The translations under genes were made by a program, and so were the position numbers. 64,000 nt of DNA from Fennellomyces sp. T-0311 (Eukaryota > Mucoromycota > Mucoromycetes > Mucorales > Lichtheimiaceae), in assembly GCA_025266875.1 (NCBI GenBank), contig JALLLT010000040.1, positions 1 to 64,000 on the forward strand. The letters run 5' to 3'. This document shows positions 48,040-60,000 of this stretch, piece by piece. A model generated the notes under the pieces. That model searched no databases and was not told the origin of the DNA. It worked only from the letters and a program-made list of their open reading frames with translations. The number at the start of each line of letters is the position of its first letter. The stretch's first letter is position 1.

Positions 48040-48116
48040 TGAGTTATTCCCATACGTCAAAAACGGATACAGTGCATTATGTGACCTTTTTGGCGCTGCT
48101 TTTCACGTATGATGTG
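48040..48116 (-). promoter_or_regulatory. conserved upstream block of acyl-CoA dehydrogenase copy 1
   Basis: About 90-165 nt before the ATG. On the plus strand it reads CRTMAAAAAC, TACAGTGCAT, GTGACCTTTT and TTTTCACRTATGATG in order, shared with 53061-53137 upstream of the paralogue. Surrounding non-coding DNA is not conserved to the same degree, so this is probably a regulatory block kept after duplication. Confidence 0.55.
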
Positions 48117-48664
48117 GGGCCGGATAATTTTTCGGCAGTGGACCACAGTAGTATTTCATGGAAAAATTATGGGGACTTTGCTCTGGGTAATAGTGTCTAT
48201 ATTTACAAGAATAGACAACATTTGATTCTATCAATAAATTAGGTATTACTACTACTACCGCTATGAATATTATACACTGGCGCGCACAATAGCCATAATG
48301 GCAGTGACATGTCCAAAAAGTTTTACCACCTCCCAGCATTTATTCCTTAACTCATGTAAATTGACATTCGATATTTATTTCTTAGTATTATGGGAATGGC
48401 TGTGGTCACTCGAGCAGTCCCACGCTCAGCGTATATCCCTTATTTTACTTTCATATATGTAAGATTACTTGTAATTTCACAAAGAAAAAAGCTCGGGTGA
48501 TTAACGGCGACTGCGCATGTAGCTTTACTAAAAGCTTGAAAAGATCATACCTAACTTTGAGCCTTTAATCTACTATGTTGTATAGGTACATATGTTAATT
48601 TATTATGATATTACGCAATAAAAAATACTTCGCGGTTTCAATGGTCAAGACTAAACTATTCGTT

Positions 48665-49320
48665 TCAAAAAAAAAAACGACTATCTGGACTTTCAAACAG
48701 CTTTTCTACTTTAAGAGCTACTTCGGTATAGTAAAGCTCTGAACGACTCAAGTGCCTTGACCCAGTAAGATGCTCCGCAGCCTCTATTCTCAATTCCAGG
48801 GCCGTCAGGTTTAGTGAAACTTGTTCAGGAAATTGACCGAAATATCGCATTAGTTCAATTGGGTCAGACACCTTCGCTTCCAAAGGCGTATGGAGATACG
48901 TAAATTGCAAACTTGTAATTCTTGATATTAGATGCATTATTTCAACCATAACGCCATTGTAACCGGGTACCTTTTGTTACAACAAGGGAGCTCGGCCCTT
49001 TTTAAAGCGGCATACTGGTCCAATGTGTCCGTAATAAATTGCAAAGGTCGGTTGCGCCACCCCAGTACTAAGGAAGTAAGATGCTTGAGACCAACAATCG
49101 CACCAAAGATTAGATCCATAGTATCAATTGTTGGTGTTGTTTCATTTTATCTACACAATGCCTGTGTAATGCTGGAGAGGATCGTAATACGAATGGAATT
49201 TCTGTAAAAATGTCAGGGAGTACTCGATGAGGTCGATGTCGAAGTGACTTAATTTATGAAAATTGTCGGTGAAAGGTGAGCCTAATTAGCTGGAATTCCT
49301 TCATTGACCCGTTTCATGTA
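48665..49320 (-). pseudogene. leucine-rich-repeat-like remnant
   Basis: Minus frames read LIEYSLTFLQKFHSYYDPL, then MDLIFGAIVGLKHLTSLVLG and LDQYAALKRAELPCC. After a +2 frame change near 48945 they read EIMHLISRITSLQFTYLHTP and ALKVEKLFESPDSRFFF to a stop at 48665. The leucine spacing and layout resemble the C-terminal part of F-box/LRR proteins such as the one at 42 kb. There is no F-box or start. Probably a decayed paralogue. Confidence 0.4.
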
Positions 49321-49529
49321 CGTACACCTAGGAGAATTAAAGGTTCTCCTCAAATGGCTGCGTAAAGGTTCGATCGGGTTAAATTACTTAGGATAAGTAT
49401 GATGGGATAGAACCCTTGCAAATGATGCTTATAAAGTGTGGTATTTTTTTTATCACGAGATATATTTTTATGACCAGCTAAGGATAATATCAGTGCTTGC
49501 ATTGCCTATACGTTATACCTAGTGAACTA

Positions 49530-49720
49530 TTTACAAAACTTTTGTGTACAGCATTCTTTACCGTCATGTCAAAAGACATGAGGTTTTCAGTAATCGCTAG
49601 AAGAAGGCGGTGCTGCTTCTATCCCCAACACTATCCGAAGATATCATAGGGATCAGTTACGATCTGCTCGAAAGGCATGTGTTCCAGGACATCAGTACAG
49701 CAACGCAGGTAAATGATCCC
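49530..49720 (+). repeat. dispersed repeat, copy 2
   Basis: Diverged relative of 43275-43450; the clearest shared part is the GAAGAAGGCGGTGCTGCTTC block at about 49600. No target duplication was identified. Confidence 0.4.
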
Positions 49721-50743
49721 AATCAATAAATGACTGATCACAGCTTGATGACTTATGTTCTAAGAGTACTTTTATGTCTCCCGTCAGTACTTACGTTGTT
49801 GTAAAAGGAAATTCCTTGTATAAAAGAAATTCCGTCTGAATTAGGGTTCACGATTTGGGTTATGATAAGAGAAATAGAAAGGGCGAGTTAACCAAATACA
49901 TATGTAAGCTTCTGACGTGGGCTTTGACAAGATTATTGAGGTTAAGTTAGCTACTTTATTTCGTTCGATACAACAAGGGTATTTATATGTTTCTGTGAAT
50001 AAGATGACTGTGGATAAAATGGGTTGTGTCGGAGGTAAAATATAAGGTAAGTTGGAAGTGTAACTAGTACAAGATCCGAGTGCGGAAGAAGATAATCGAA
50101 GGTGCAGATGCACTATATAATGGAATAGAGGCCAAACACAAAGCTCCATTGCGTGCTGAAAAGGAAATGGCAGTATAAACGAAAAAGGGCGGAGAAATTT
50201 CGTTACAACGTAAGAGCCCTAGAAGAACGTCCGGCAGCGTACAAATTACTCCCACAACCAAAAAGAAGACTGACTGGGGTCTACAGAGAAATGATCGCAT
50301 ATAATGCAAAATAGATTATGCATGATCTAACATCGTGCATAACATTATATTTTGGTACATCAATAGCAACTGGTATTGTATACACAATACATATATTATT
50401 TAATAGAAACACTACGCTTAATATCGAAACCGAGCTTTTTCATCTCAGGGTAAATTAGTCAGAAATAAACGGTAGCGGATTGCAATATTGGCGGCTGGTA
50501 ATAATGTGTGTTCGTTGTACGTCAGTCCATGTATAGCTCTTTATGCTTATCGATAGCTATTGCGCTGCTTGGATTTATATTATGAACATCGCTGCGTTCT
50601 GTCACATTACTATCTCCCAATAATTTTGGGACCTTGCTTTCTGTCACAAGTCTGAGAGATGTGTGCAGTATAGCAGCTTTTGAGCAAACATTGAATTTTA
50701 TTAAGGAAAAACCTATATCAAGTCATATACACGTATATCGCTA

Positions 50744-52976
50744 TTACAACTTGGCACCCATAAACTGACCAATCTTTGTCGATTGTCGAATACCGAGCTC
50801 GAGCATGATTTCTTCTGATCCACCAGGAATGGCGAACGCACGCACTTCACGATAGAGGCGCTCGATCTTCTCACCTTGACCACCTGTTATAAACCGATGT
50901 TTAATACGGTGTTCTATCATCTGATAATTTATAGACACCTACCTCGGGTATATGCCAAACCACCAAAGATCTGTGCTGCTTCACGAGCACAATATTCGAA
51001 GGTCTGTGTCGACTGCGCCTTACACACTAAATAGAATAACATCAGTAGCTATTTCTTGTGGTTAATGGAACATTATGGCTTACATGCAATATTGCCACCG
51101 AGTCTCAATGGCTGTAGATCCAGCGGCATATGCAAAGTCTGGTAGCAAAGAATTTCCATCCATGCGTGTGTCGCCTCAACCTGTCGGATCATATGGGCAA
51201 TCTTATTTCGGATCACCGGGTGATCAATTAAGCGCTTGCCGAAAGTCTTGCGCTTGTGGGCATACTATAGAAAAAAAAAGTGTTAGAATGGACCCCTTTT
51301 CTGTTGTGATTATTCTGTAAATCACCTTGAGACATTCTTCAATGCAAACACGAGCGAATCGATTGGCTTGGATAACAATACCCATACGCTCAGCGTTAAA
51401 GTTACTATCAATCGAAGTGAGAAAAAAAGTTAGCATATCCTTTACAGGACAATTATATATGACAGTGGGAGCCAACTTACGCAACAATGTATCGGAAACC
51501 TTGGTTCTCTTCTCCAATCAAGTTGGCCTTAGGAACCTTGACATCCTCAAATGTAACGTAGGCAGTGCCGGATGGCCAGACACCAGAGCAGTTCATTTGA
51601 CGGGTAGAGACACCACCCATACTGCGCTCAATAAGCAAGAAGGAAATGCCCTCAAAACCTTCACCACCAGTTCGAACAGCCACTGTAAAGTAATCAGCGA
51701 AAACACCGTTGGTGATCCACTTCTTTTCGCCGTTCACAAGGTAATGGTCGCCCATATCCTTAGCTTCTGTAAGCAAGTTGGCAACGTCAGAACCACCACT
51801 TGGCTCAGTGATCGCCAAGCAGATGAACTTTTTGCCGGCCAATACGTCAGGAACGATTCTCTTCTGCAAGTATTCGGAACCAAACTGAAGAAATCACAAA
51901 ATTTTAGTTGGTCAATTCAGTCTTTGGATTGACTGGACGTACCAGGAAAACGGGTGGAAGACCAATAGCCATACCGCCTAGTAAACCCCAAGTAATCTAT
52001 TATATATTGATGGTCAGTGTCTTTATTATCCCGTTTGGTCGTACTACCACTTACACCACCAGAACCGCAGCGCGACAATTCATCGACTACCACAAGATTG
52101 TGGAAGTTGTCCCATTCATCAGGTTTGATGCCAGCGGGATACCCATAAGGAATAAGTTCAACAGGAGCATGATGGCAGGCGGCCGTAAGGATACCAGCCT
52201 TGGCGGCCTTTTCATAGATTTCCTTGGGCATAGCCTTGGCTTCATCCCATTCATGAGTGTATGGCATGATTTCCTTCTCAACGAAATCACGCACAAACTT
52301 GCGCACTTTACGATGAGAGTCCTTGTAGAAGGGGCTATTATCAAGGACGACAAACTATTAGGCATCTTGGTTGTGCAAATATACTTTTCGAGATGAAATG
52401 TGCTTACCTATACCAGTCCTGGTACCTGAAGAAAAATAACACGACATGTACAAATCGAAGCATTAACGATTACTGTTCCCTGAAATTACCATTTTTGGTA
52501 CGTACCACATGGGATCACCGTACGGTACCATGTCACCGAACGTCTCTCCAACTTGGAGTGGTGATCGTTCCTCTTCTTCATCATCAGCAGGCTTAGCCTC
52601 CTCGGCGCCAGTACCAATTTCGCCAATTAGCAATTTGGGACCGTACTTCTCAAGCACAGCGGGACTGTGGAAAGCTTTGAATTGCGCAGTTGCATCTGTG
52701 CCAGATGCTTTGAGAAGAACTTTTTTACCACCTGCATAAGAAATGTAAGTATCCGAACTTTTTTCTCCAGAAACATAAAATAATAATATATCTTACCAGG
52801 ATGATCATTCAAGAAATTGGTAACGTCGTATACTTTGTTTTCGACGATAATCCAACTGGTGAAAGCGCGCGCATGGATGAGCAGCTGAGCGTATATTGAC
52901 GCACGATGTTTTGAACCAACCAGTCATTAGCAGCTTGATGCTTTGCGACTTCTTCAATAGTAAATTTTTTCGACAT
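50744..52976 (-). CDS. acyl-CoA dehydrogenase with N-terminal cytochrome b5 domain, copy 2
   Basis: Close paralogue of the gene at 45.7-48.0 kb with the same exon plan. The start is the ATG 52974-52976 (MSKKFTIEEVAKHQAANDW); the in-frame extension to 53009 is not used. The b5 domain has heme ligands in NDHPGG and in the FKAFH region; the acidic linker ADDEEEERSPLQVGETFGDM follows. The ACAD part has FICLAITEPSGGSDVANL, DHYLVNGEKKWITNGVFADY and AFAIPGGSEEIMLELGIRQ. The C-terminus is GAKL, again a peroxisomal AKL signal. No frame break. b5 fused to ACAD suggests a dedicated electron carrier, but the true electron acceptor (O2 in peroxisomes, or another partner) cannot be read from sequence. Confidence 0.93.
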
Positions 52977-53060
52977 ATCCTTGAATGAGGTTTCCAGTGA
53001 TGAAAGCAAAAAAGAAAGCGGTGGGGGTTCGCATAAAAGTTAAATTAATATGAGGGCTTG

Positions 53061-53137
53061 AGTGATTCACATGCGTTAAAAACAGGTACAGTGCATCGCG
53101 TGACCTTTTCGGTATTGATTTTTCACATATGATGCAC
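53061..53137 (-). promoter_or_regulatory. conserved upstream block of acyl-CoA dehydrogenase copy 2
   Basis: Partner of 48040-48116, at the same distance from the ATG. It has TTAAAAACAGGTACAGTGCA, GTGACCTTTTCGG and TTTTTCACATATGATG in the same order and spacing. Confidence 0.55.
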
Positions 53138-53715
53138 ACACGGCATGTCATCATTGTTTGGTACAAATGGAAAGCGACATTCGGAACGCTTTTTTATCTA
53201 TCAAACGACATGCTTGGCGATAGATCTTGCATGTTTAGCGGAGTTGATAAGCATATGAAAAGTAATGCATCAGTAGCATCGCTATGGCCATACCTTTAGT
53301 TACGTAACCATCAGTAGCATCAACATTTAGCGGAGGGTTCTTATAATGTTCCGCACGTGAAAAAAAGGGCTACAAAAAAGAGGGACCGAGTATCTGCTGT
53401 GTGTATCCACCTTAATTGCGTGCTGTCAATACACATCGATCGGGTAAATTTAGAATACATTGCATCCTACGTACATTGAATCAGTATATTGTTATTTTGT
53501 TCTCTTTCATATTCTCTATTCTTTGTGTATGAGAAAGGCAGCCCATACAAGAATCATTTTGTGTGGGGTAAAAGTTATGCATTGTGCCACAGACTACATA
53601 TAGCCCGAGAAAGTAGAGGCACTGTGTTACATACACTATCCAAATATAGATAATACATCGGTAGTCAGCACAGAGTATGCCTTAGAGGGTAAGATGTTTG
53701 ACTACTGTCCAAACG

Positions 53716-53731
53716 AAACGAAACGAAACGT
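53716..53731. repeat. short (CGAAA)n simple repeat
   Basis: About three units of CGAAA in a row. Confidence 0.6.
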
Positions 53732-55900
53732 GCAGTGGGGTTTTGGGTAAAGAAGGGCTATTTTAGACGCGGATTAACAAACGCGATACTTCCGTGACAC
53801 ATGTATCGAATTTGATTATGGATCACTCCTTTTTTTTATCGACTGCAATGATTTCACGATGATCGGATTGCACGGGACCAGCCGACCAGTGGATCCTGTC
53901 CGTGTGCGCCAGGTGCACACGATCAACCTACTACTCGACAGCATTATTTGACACACCGGTGTACCGCGCCATCTTTAAGAAATGTAAAGAACAGTACATA
54001 GATCATCAATTTTCAGAATATTTTACAAAGCTAAACGGCAAACGCTTCCGACTACAAATTCTACATACATTTTATAGCAAATATCGAGCAACGAATTCAA
54101 ATCACAAGGAGAACATGTAAAATTACTGCACAAGTTACCTTGAGTTCTTGACATTCAAGGGTTCTTAGCGATATGCTGAAATGTCTCTTCTAGACCATAC
54201 ATAATTTCTACTCACGTATCGCAGCGCCATTGAGGACGCTCTTTTGGGACGCTATGTATAAGCGTGCGACTACTATTAACAGAAATACTCAGAGAGACAA
54301 TATTTTCAAGTTCTTGAAGAAATCAGTAAAAACGGATCACGTACCGATTTGTGCCTTAAATCGCATGGAACAAGTACGATGAGATTCAGTCAATGCATCG
54401 ATTAGTCTCCATTAAGTATTTATCGTATTTACAATCAATTTACCAAGAAGAGGTGAGAACGTTCTGGATGTATGGGTATGTATAAGCCATCCAGTTTTTT
54501 TCGCCGAAATCATTCATAAAAATAAATCTATGCACTTCCGTCGTTGTTGACAGTAAGATCAGATCCCGTTTAATAACAGTGGAAAAACCAATAGCGCGTT
54601 TGGTTTGGCCAATCGTACCCCAACCAAAACTATTATACAACTATCAGCCTCGTTATCAACCAGCTACTCATATGTAATGCAGCAGAGACTAAAGGATGTA
54701 CTACCGCAAATATCTTATGTAGTATTATACTCAAAGGCATCTTAATGGTTTGCTTTGTGAACGAGTTCCGATCAGCATCGCTCTCGCTGGTAAAGTAGAC
54801 ATATTATAGTTAGCATACAAGTTCTTCGGTTTGCTGCTGTTATAATATTTTACAGCTTTACACTGTGTACCGAACCATTTTCTTTAAACCCAACATTTCC
54901 TCTCTATTAGCTCATCAGTACAGTACTACCTTGCTCTCAATGATGAAACATCCAAAGGTTTTAAATGCTGGCCATAGCGATTGTAGCTATTTGAAATAGT
55001 TAGAGTGCAGCTATAGACCATATTATTATAATGAGAACACAAACTTGTGGCTCGGTAAATTCGCCATAGGCGAGGCTACATTGAGGATGGGAATTCCGTA
55101 CTGCTTTACGATTGCCGAAGAGGTGTTCCGTATCAATATTGCAGAAAATCATGCTACGTGGCGACAGCAACAGTAAATAGTGAATCCTTTCTGATAAGCA
55201 AGCATATATATGTGCCATCTTGCATCATGCTCTGTTATCGTTTCTGTATACTGCTAAGAAACTTCGTGTTATTAAAGCCCCTTGTTTTCCTTCAGAAAAC
55301 TAATTCTTCCCCACGGATATTGTTGGCGCCGTTTTGAGTCAGGTGTACAGTAGTCGGTTGTCGTATAAATCGGTAGTTGAGTACACCAAAATAGAGTGAG
55401 CACCAGCAACAATATCGTTTGTTACGGACGTTTGTATGGAGGGATCCTAAAGAGGATTGAGGATTGGAAATAGAAAATGGGTAGTAAAGCAGATTGTCTT
55501 TATTGCTTGATCGATAAACAGTAATCCTAATTGCAGGATACTAAACAACACTGATAACTATAAAGTATTTAGGTTGGGGTGTTGATAAATGTAATCAATT
55601 GACCAATGTTTATTTAATGAAAAGCGCTTCTTATTTATATCTTTCGATACAATGGCGCAGCACTAGCTGTCCTAGTTGTGATAGGTGCGTACGGTAACCA
55701 ATTGGTGATGGTGTAGTTGCCGCAGCAGTGGGGGTAAAGGTGATTGGTGTTGTTCATGCAGGCTAATTGCTGGCTAGTGGTGGAGCAGCTGCCGCAGTAA
55801 TTGAGATGTAGAGTGCCGCAGCAAAGAAGATTCTGGCTACTAAGCTACTCTATTGGGTAATTGTGGGTGATAATGGTAATATATATGATATGATAATACA

Positions 55901-55942
55901 AGAGGGAGAGAGGGAGAGAGAGAAAGGAAAAAAGGGAAAGTT
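55901..55942. repeat. purine-only (GA-rich) tract
   Basis: Runs of GAGGGAGAGA followed by GAGAGAGAAAGG and AAAAAAGGGAAAG, with no pyrimidine on the plus strand. Simple low-complexity sequence. Confidence 0.75.
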
Positions 55943-57034
55943 GGCAGGGCTACCAACAGGTCTATCAATATTACTGCAGATCTGAGACGATCACATCGAC
56001 CAATTATCAATCATCCTCAGGTAGTTTAGCAGATGCAGACTTCCATAGACCGATATCTTTTTCGTGCGTTGCTATTCCAAGAGAAAGAGACAGATTTTTT
56101 CAGTTATAAAAAAGTTATAATTCCGAAAGTTTTTCCGTTATCGTGGGTACCTGGCAACCGCCAACCCTTTTTCGCGAAGTCGCAAATCACGAAAAGCCCT
56201 TTGGGAAAAGCAAGAACTTGCAAAAGGTATGGGGTTAGCAGTTTTCTCACAATCTTATAGTACTGTTAACTGTCTAAGCCTGCGCTTACTAATGATTTAG
56301 TATATTGTATATACGTACACGAAGATCAATGCAAAATATTGATGCAGTTCACACATGAATATATGCTGAGCTGTAGTTTTACATACGTGTATATTACCTG
56401 ATTATACGCAGCATACACAGAGTATGTTATATTATAAATTATGTGTATATTTTTCTCTGAACAAGACGTTACCATTGTATACAGTGGTAATTAAGGCTTT
56501 TATGTGCGTACCTAAAAGTTATTGCAGAAAGCACATTGGATGTGGTGAAACCGGGGTTGCAAAAATTGAGTCTACATAAATGCAGTAGTCTCAGCAGAAT
56601 ATACTTTTTGCTTTGCTTATGTAGTAACCAATGCACGAAAAACATAAGCTGGGAACATCTCACATGAGCAGAAAATTAAAATCGTCCGTTTACTTCTTCA
56701 GCTCTTTTGCATATCTTGGCTGGATCAAAATATATCTTCTGATATACGTTTCATACATGGGGCTATCTTTTAGGGCTACTAAACGGGATGATATGTACAT
56801 ACAAAGCAAACAGCTTGTACACCATTCTCGTATTCAGTCAGTCATTTGCTAGGTGGGAGAGTTGAACAAGCTTCATTGGATCCAAATAGGGCGCTAGCCA
56901 TTACATCAAACTTGTGAGAAAACCTATATAATCCGTATAACTTCTCACGAAAGGCGTTCAACTGATTTCTTTATCCTTTTCTGATCTTCACCGATACAAG
57001 CGTTTAGTTAAAAAAAAGCTGCAACAAATAGTCA

Positions 57035-60000
57035 ATGGGAACACGGGCTCCAGAGTTCAATGATGGTTGCATGCCTTTTGCAAGTGCAACTGATCATCCG
57101 CAGCATTTCGACCGCGGATCCAACAGTTTTCGAAGTGTCGATGAAGGCGTAATGGAAGAGTACGCTGAAAAACCACCACCTCCACCAAGGCGACGCTTTT
57201 GGAAACAAAAGAAGTATTGGATCATCTGCTCCATCATCACAGTCATCATTGTTATCGTAATTATCCTCTTAATTATCTTTGTCTTTTTCCCTATGATTGC
57301 GCAGTCAATCATGAACAAGGCCGGTATTGGTATCGATGAAGCCAACATTACATTCAGTCCACCACAAGACAATCTGGCCCGTCGTCAAGGCTATGACATG
57401 AATCGCACATTCTACATGTCAATGACTAGTAGTATTTCAAACACGGGACCATTCTCAGCAGACATCAAGTTTCACAATCCAATCAATGTTTACTACAACC
57501 ACACTCTCATGGGAACAGTAACTCTACCTGATACGCATATATCAGGTGGCCGAGGCATGTTGAAGGCTGTTACACCTTTCTTTATTGATGATCCCGTATA
57601 TTTTACTGAGTTTGCCAAGGATATGCTTGCTCAAGAAAGCTTCGTTTGGCGAATGAAAGGAAGATTGGATATCAGCGCGCTAAGCAGGTAAAACACATTT
57701 GTAAACCAATTCATTTGTTCTACGTCATGCTAATATGTAAAAAAGAACTGCAACAATAGATATGGATAAAGAAATCCGCTTGCTAGGCAAGTCAACGCAA
57801 CCTACATGGAGACATTTATTTAAACAAAGATCTGAACAGCTGACCATATCCCTATTATAGGCATGAATGGATTTCCAGAGGTCAAGATCACCTCGTTCCA
57901 GCTACCCGCAAATGCACCTGAGGGTGGTATTTCAATCGAACTTGGTACTGTCATGAACAGTCCATCTCCGATTGGCGTAGAGCTTGGTACAATCGTCTTG
58001 CAGGTTGGGTATGAAGGTACCACTCTTGGTCAGGTGACTTCTCAAAACGTCGCTCTCAAGAAGGGAGACAACGAACTGGTGATGAAGGGCACTCTCCTAC
58101 CCCAAACAAACGAACAAGATTTGGAGAAAGTTGGCATACTATTCTCCAAATACGTCGCTGGTGAAATGTCCCATTCTTCAGCCACTGGTGTCTCCTGTGC
58201 ACCTGACGGTACCAATTCCATTAGTTGGCTCTCTGAGGGCTTCAAGTCTGTGCGTCTCAATGTTGGTCTTGGTCTCGAGCAACCGCTTAGCATCATCAAG
58301 GGTGTTAGTATGGGCTATCTCAACCTGGCATTCGATGCCAATGCACCCTATTCACCCATTGCCTCTGCTCCTGCCGTTATTGCCGACTATTCGATTCCGT
58401 TTGGCTTCACCTTTGATATTACCGAGGTTTCGCAGGAATTGAAGCTCGGGACCAACAAAACTGGCGATTTTGCAAGCATCTCTGTTCCGTATGTTCCTTC
58501 GCAAAGTGATCAAGCTTCTGGAAAGCTTCAGTTTGCCATGAACAATGTCACCATCAAAGCGCTGGCTGACAAAGAATCATTGTTCGATAACTTCACTTAT
58601 GCATTGACTGCGTCGGACCTATACTCATTCCAGGTCAGCGGCAAAGCAAGTACAAAGACGTCTACTCCCATTGGTAACATTACTCTTGTTGGCATTTCAT
58701 TCGAGGTTACAACATCGCTCCATGGCTTGCAATTCCTGAATTCCGCTCCAACAGTTGTCAACGATGTTGATCTCACTGGAGGCACCACTGAGAATCTGTT
58801 GTTGGCCATCAACGTTACCATGGAAAACCCCTCAGATTTTAGTTTCGCGACTGGTGATGTGGCCTTTGCATTCTTGGCAAGCGGCGAGCAACTTGGTACT
58901 GTGACACTGGCAGACCTGAAACTTCAACGTGGGACGAATACTGTCTCGGCTTCATCAACCTTCAATCCCAAGCGGTCGCCTGTTGGCCAGAATTTGTTGA
59001 GCACGTTCGTTATGGGTCAAAACAACGACGTGTCTATCTCTGGATTTGACGGTTCAACACCCATTGCATCCTTAGCGGATGGTCTTGCTGCGATTTCCAT
59101 CACCACGACTTTACCAGGTCTTCAATCCAAGTTGATACAGGGAGGAAAGCTCACCGTCAATGAAGACTCGCCCCAGAACGGCATTGTAAGCGTCCAGGTG
59201 TCCATTGCCAATCCGTTCACAACCAGCCTCAGTATCACCAAGGTTACATCTTCTGCGACTTACAACGGTATACCTGTTGGTAACATTAATCAAGATATCA
59301 GTGGCAACCCCTTTACCATTGATGGCAAATCGACAGGGGAATCGCCTATGCTCAACATGCAGATGAACATTGAGCCTGCCGTTGTGGCTCTTTTGCTTCG
59401 CACGCTCGCCGTTAACGCTGGTTTAGATACTCACACATTGGATGCAATGTTGACCATGGGTGGTTTCTCCATTGCTGGACAAGAACAGCTTGCTCCTGAT
59501 TCCAACTTGTTTGAAGGTTTCAACATCTCAAGCTATGTTATGGATGCCATGCAGGTTCTTTCTGCTGATCTTCAGCTGTCGTCAACTCTCGTTATTGGTG
59601 AATATATGAACGACTTGGCATTCTCGCAGGACGCTGTTACTGTTGCGACGGATGGCACGGTAACCCGTTTGATCCCCATTGTCGGTCAGCCTATCGTGCA
59701 GCAGATGGTCGAAGGAGTTGAGCTTGGATTTGAGACAGTCATCTTGTCTTCACCATCTGATTCAAGCGCCAAGGTACAGATGAAGGGCAGTATCACCAAT
59801 ACCGGACCTTTGGCTGCAGAAATCAACTTTCCTGAACCTCTAAGCGTCTACTGGAAAGGCCAGGAGCTGGGCAAGGTCACCATGCCAACGATTACTACAC
59901 AGGCTAATATTGGTGCACAGTTTGACGTTTCCGGTGAACTTGCGATATCCAACACAGATGCCATGGGAGAGTTTGCAGGCTACATGATCAACAGCGAGAA

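Larger units (their letters stand above)
47952..50743. other. intergenic region between the two acyl-CoA dehydrogenase genes
   Basis: Holds the copy 1 upstream block, an LRR-like remnant (48665-49320), a dispersed repeat copy (49530-49720) and otherwise AT-rich DNA. No intact gene is supported. Confidence 0.5.
53138..57034. other. gene-poor region upstream of the Tag1-like gene
   Basis: No gene can be supported over about 3.9 kb. A 72-codon plus frame at 53902-54120 starts with GTG, and a 66-codon minus frame at 54440-54640 has no motif. Around 55.65-55.85 kb there is a low-complexity patch with repeated GCCGCAGCA. Simple repeats lie at 53716-53731 and 55901-55942. The last 110 bases carry a TATATAAT-like box (near 56925) and a pyrimidine-rich leader before the next ATG. 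Confidence 0.5.

Noticed and set aside
53902..54120. 72-codon plus frame
   Set aside because: It starts with GTG, has no upstream ATG or splice partner, and no motif was recognised.
57094..57372. 92-codon minus frame with a hydrophobic run
   Set aside because: Antisense shadow of the transmembrane region of the Tag1-like gene.
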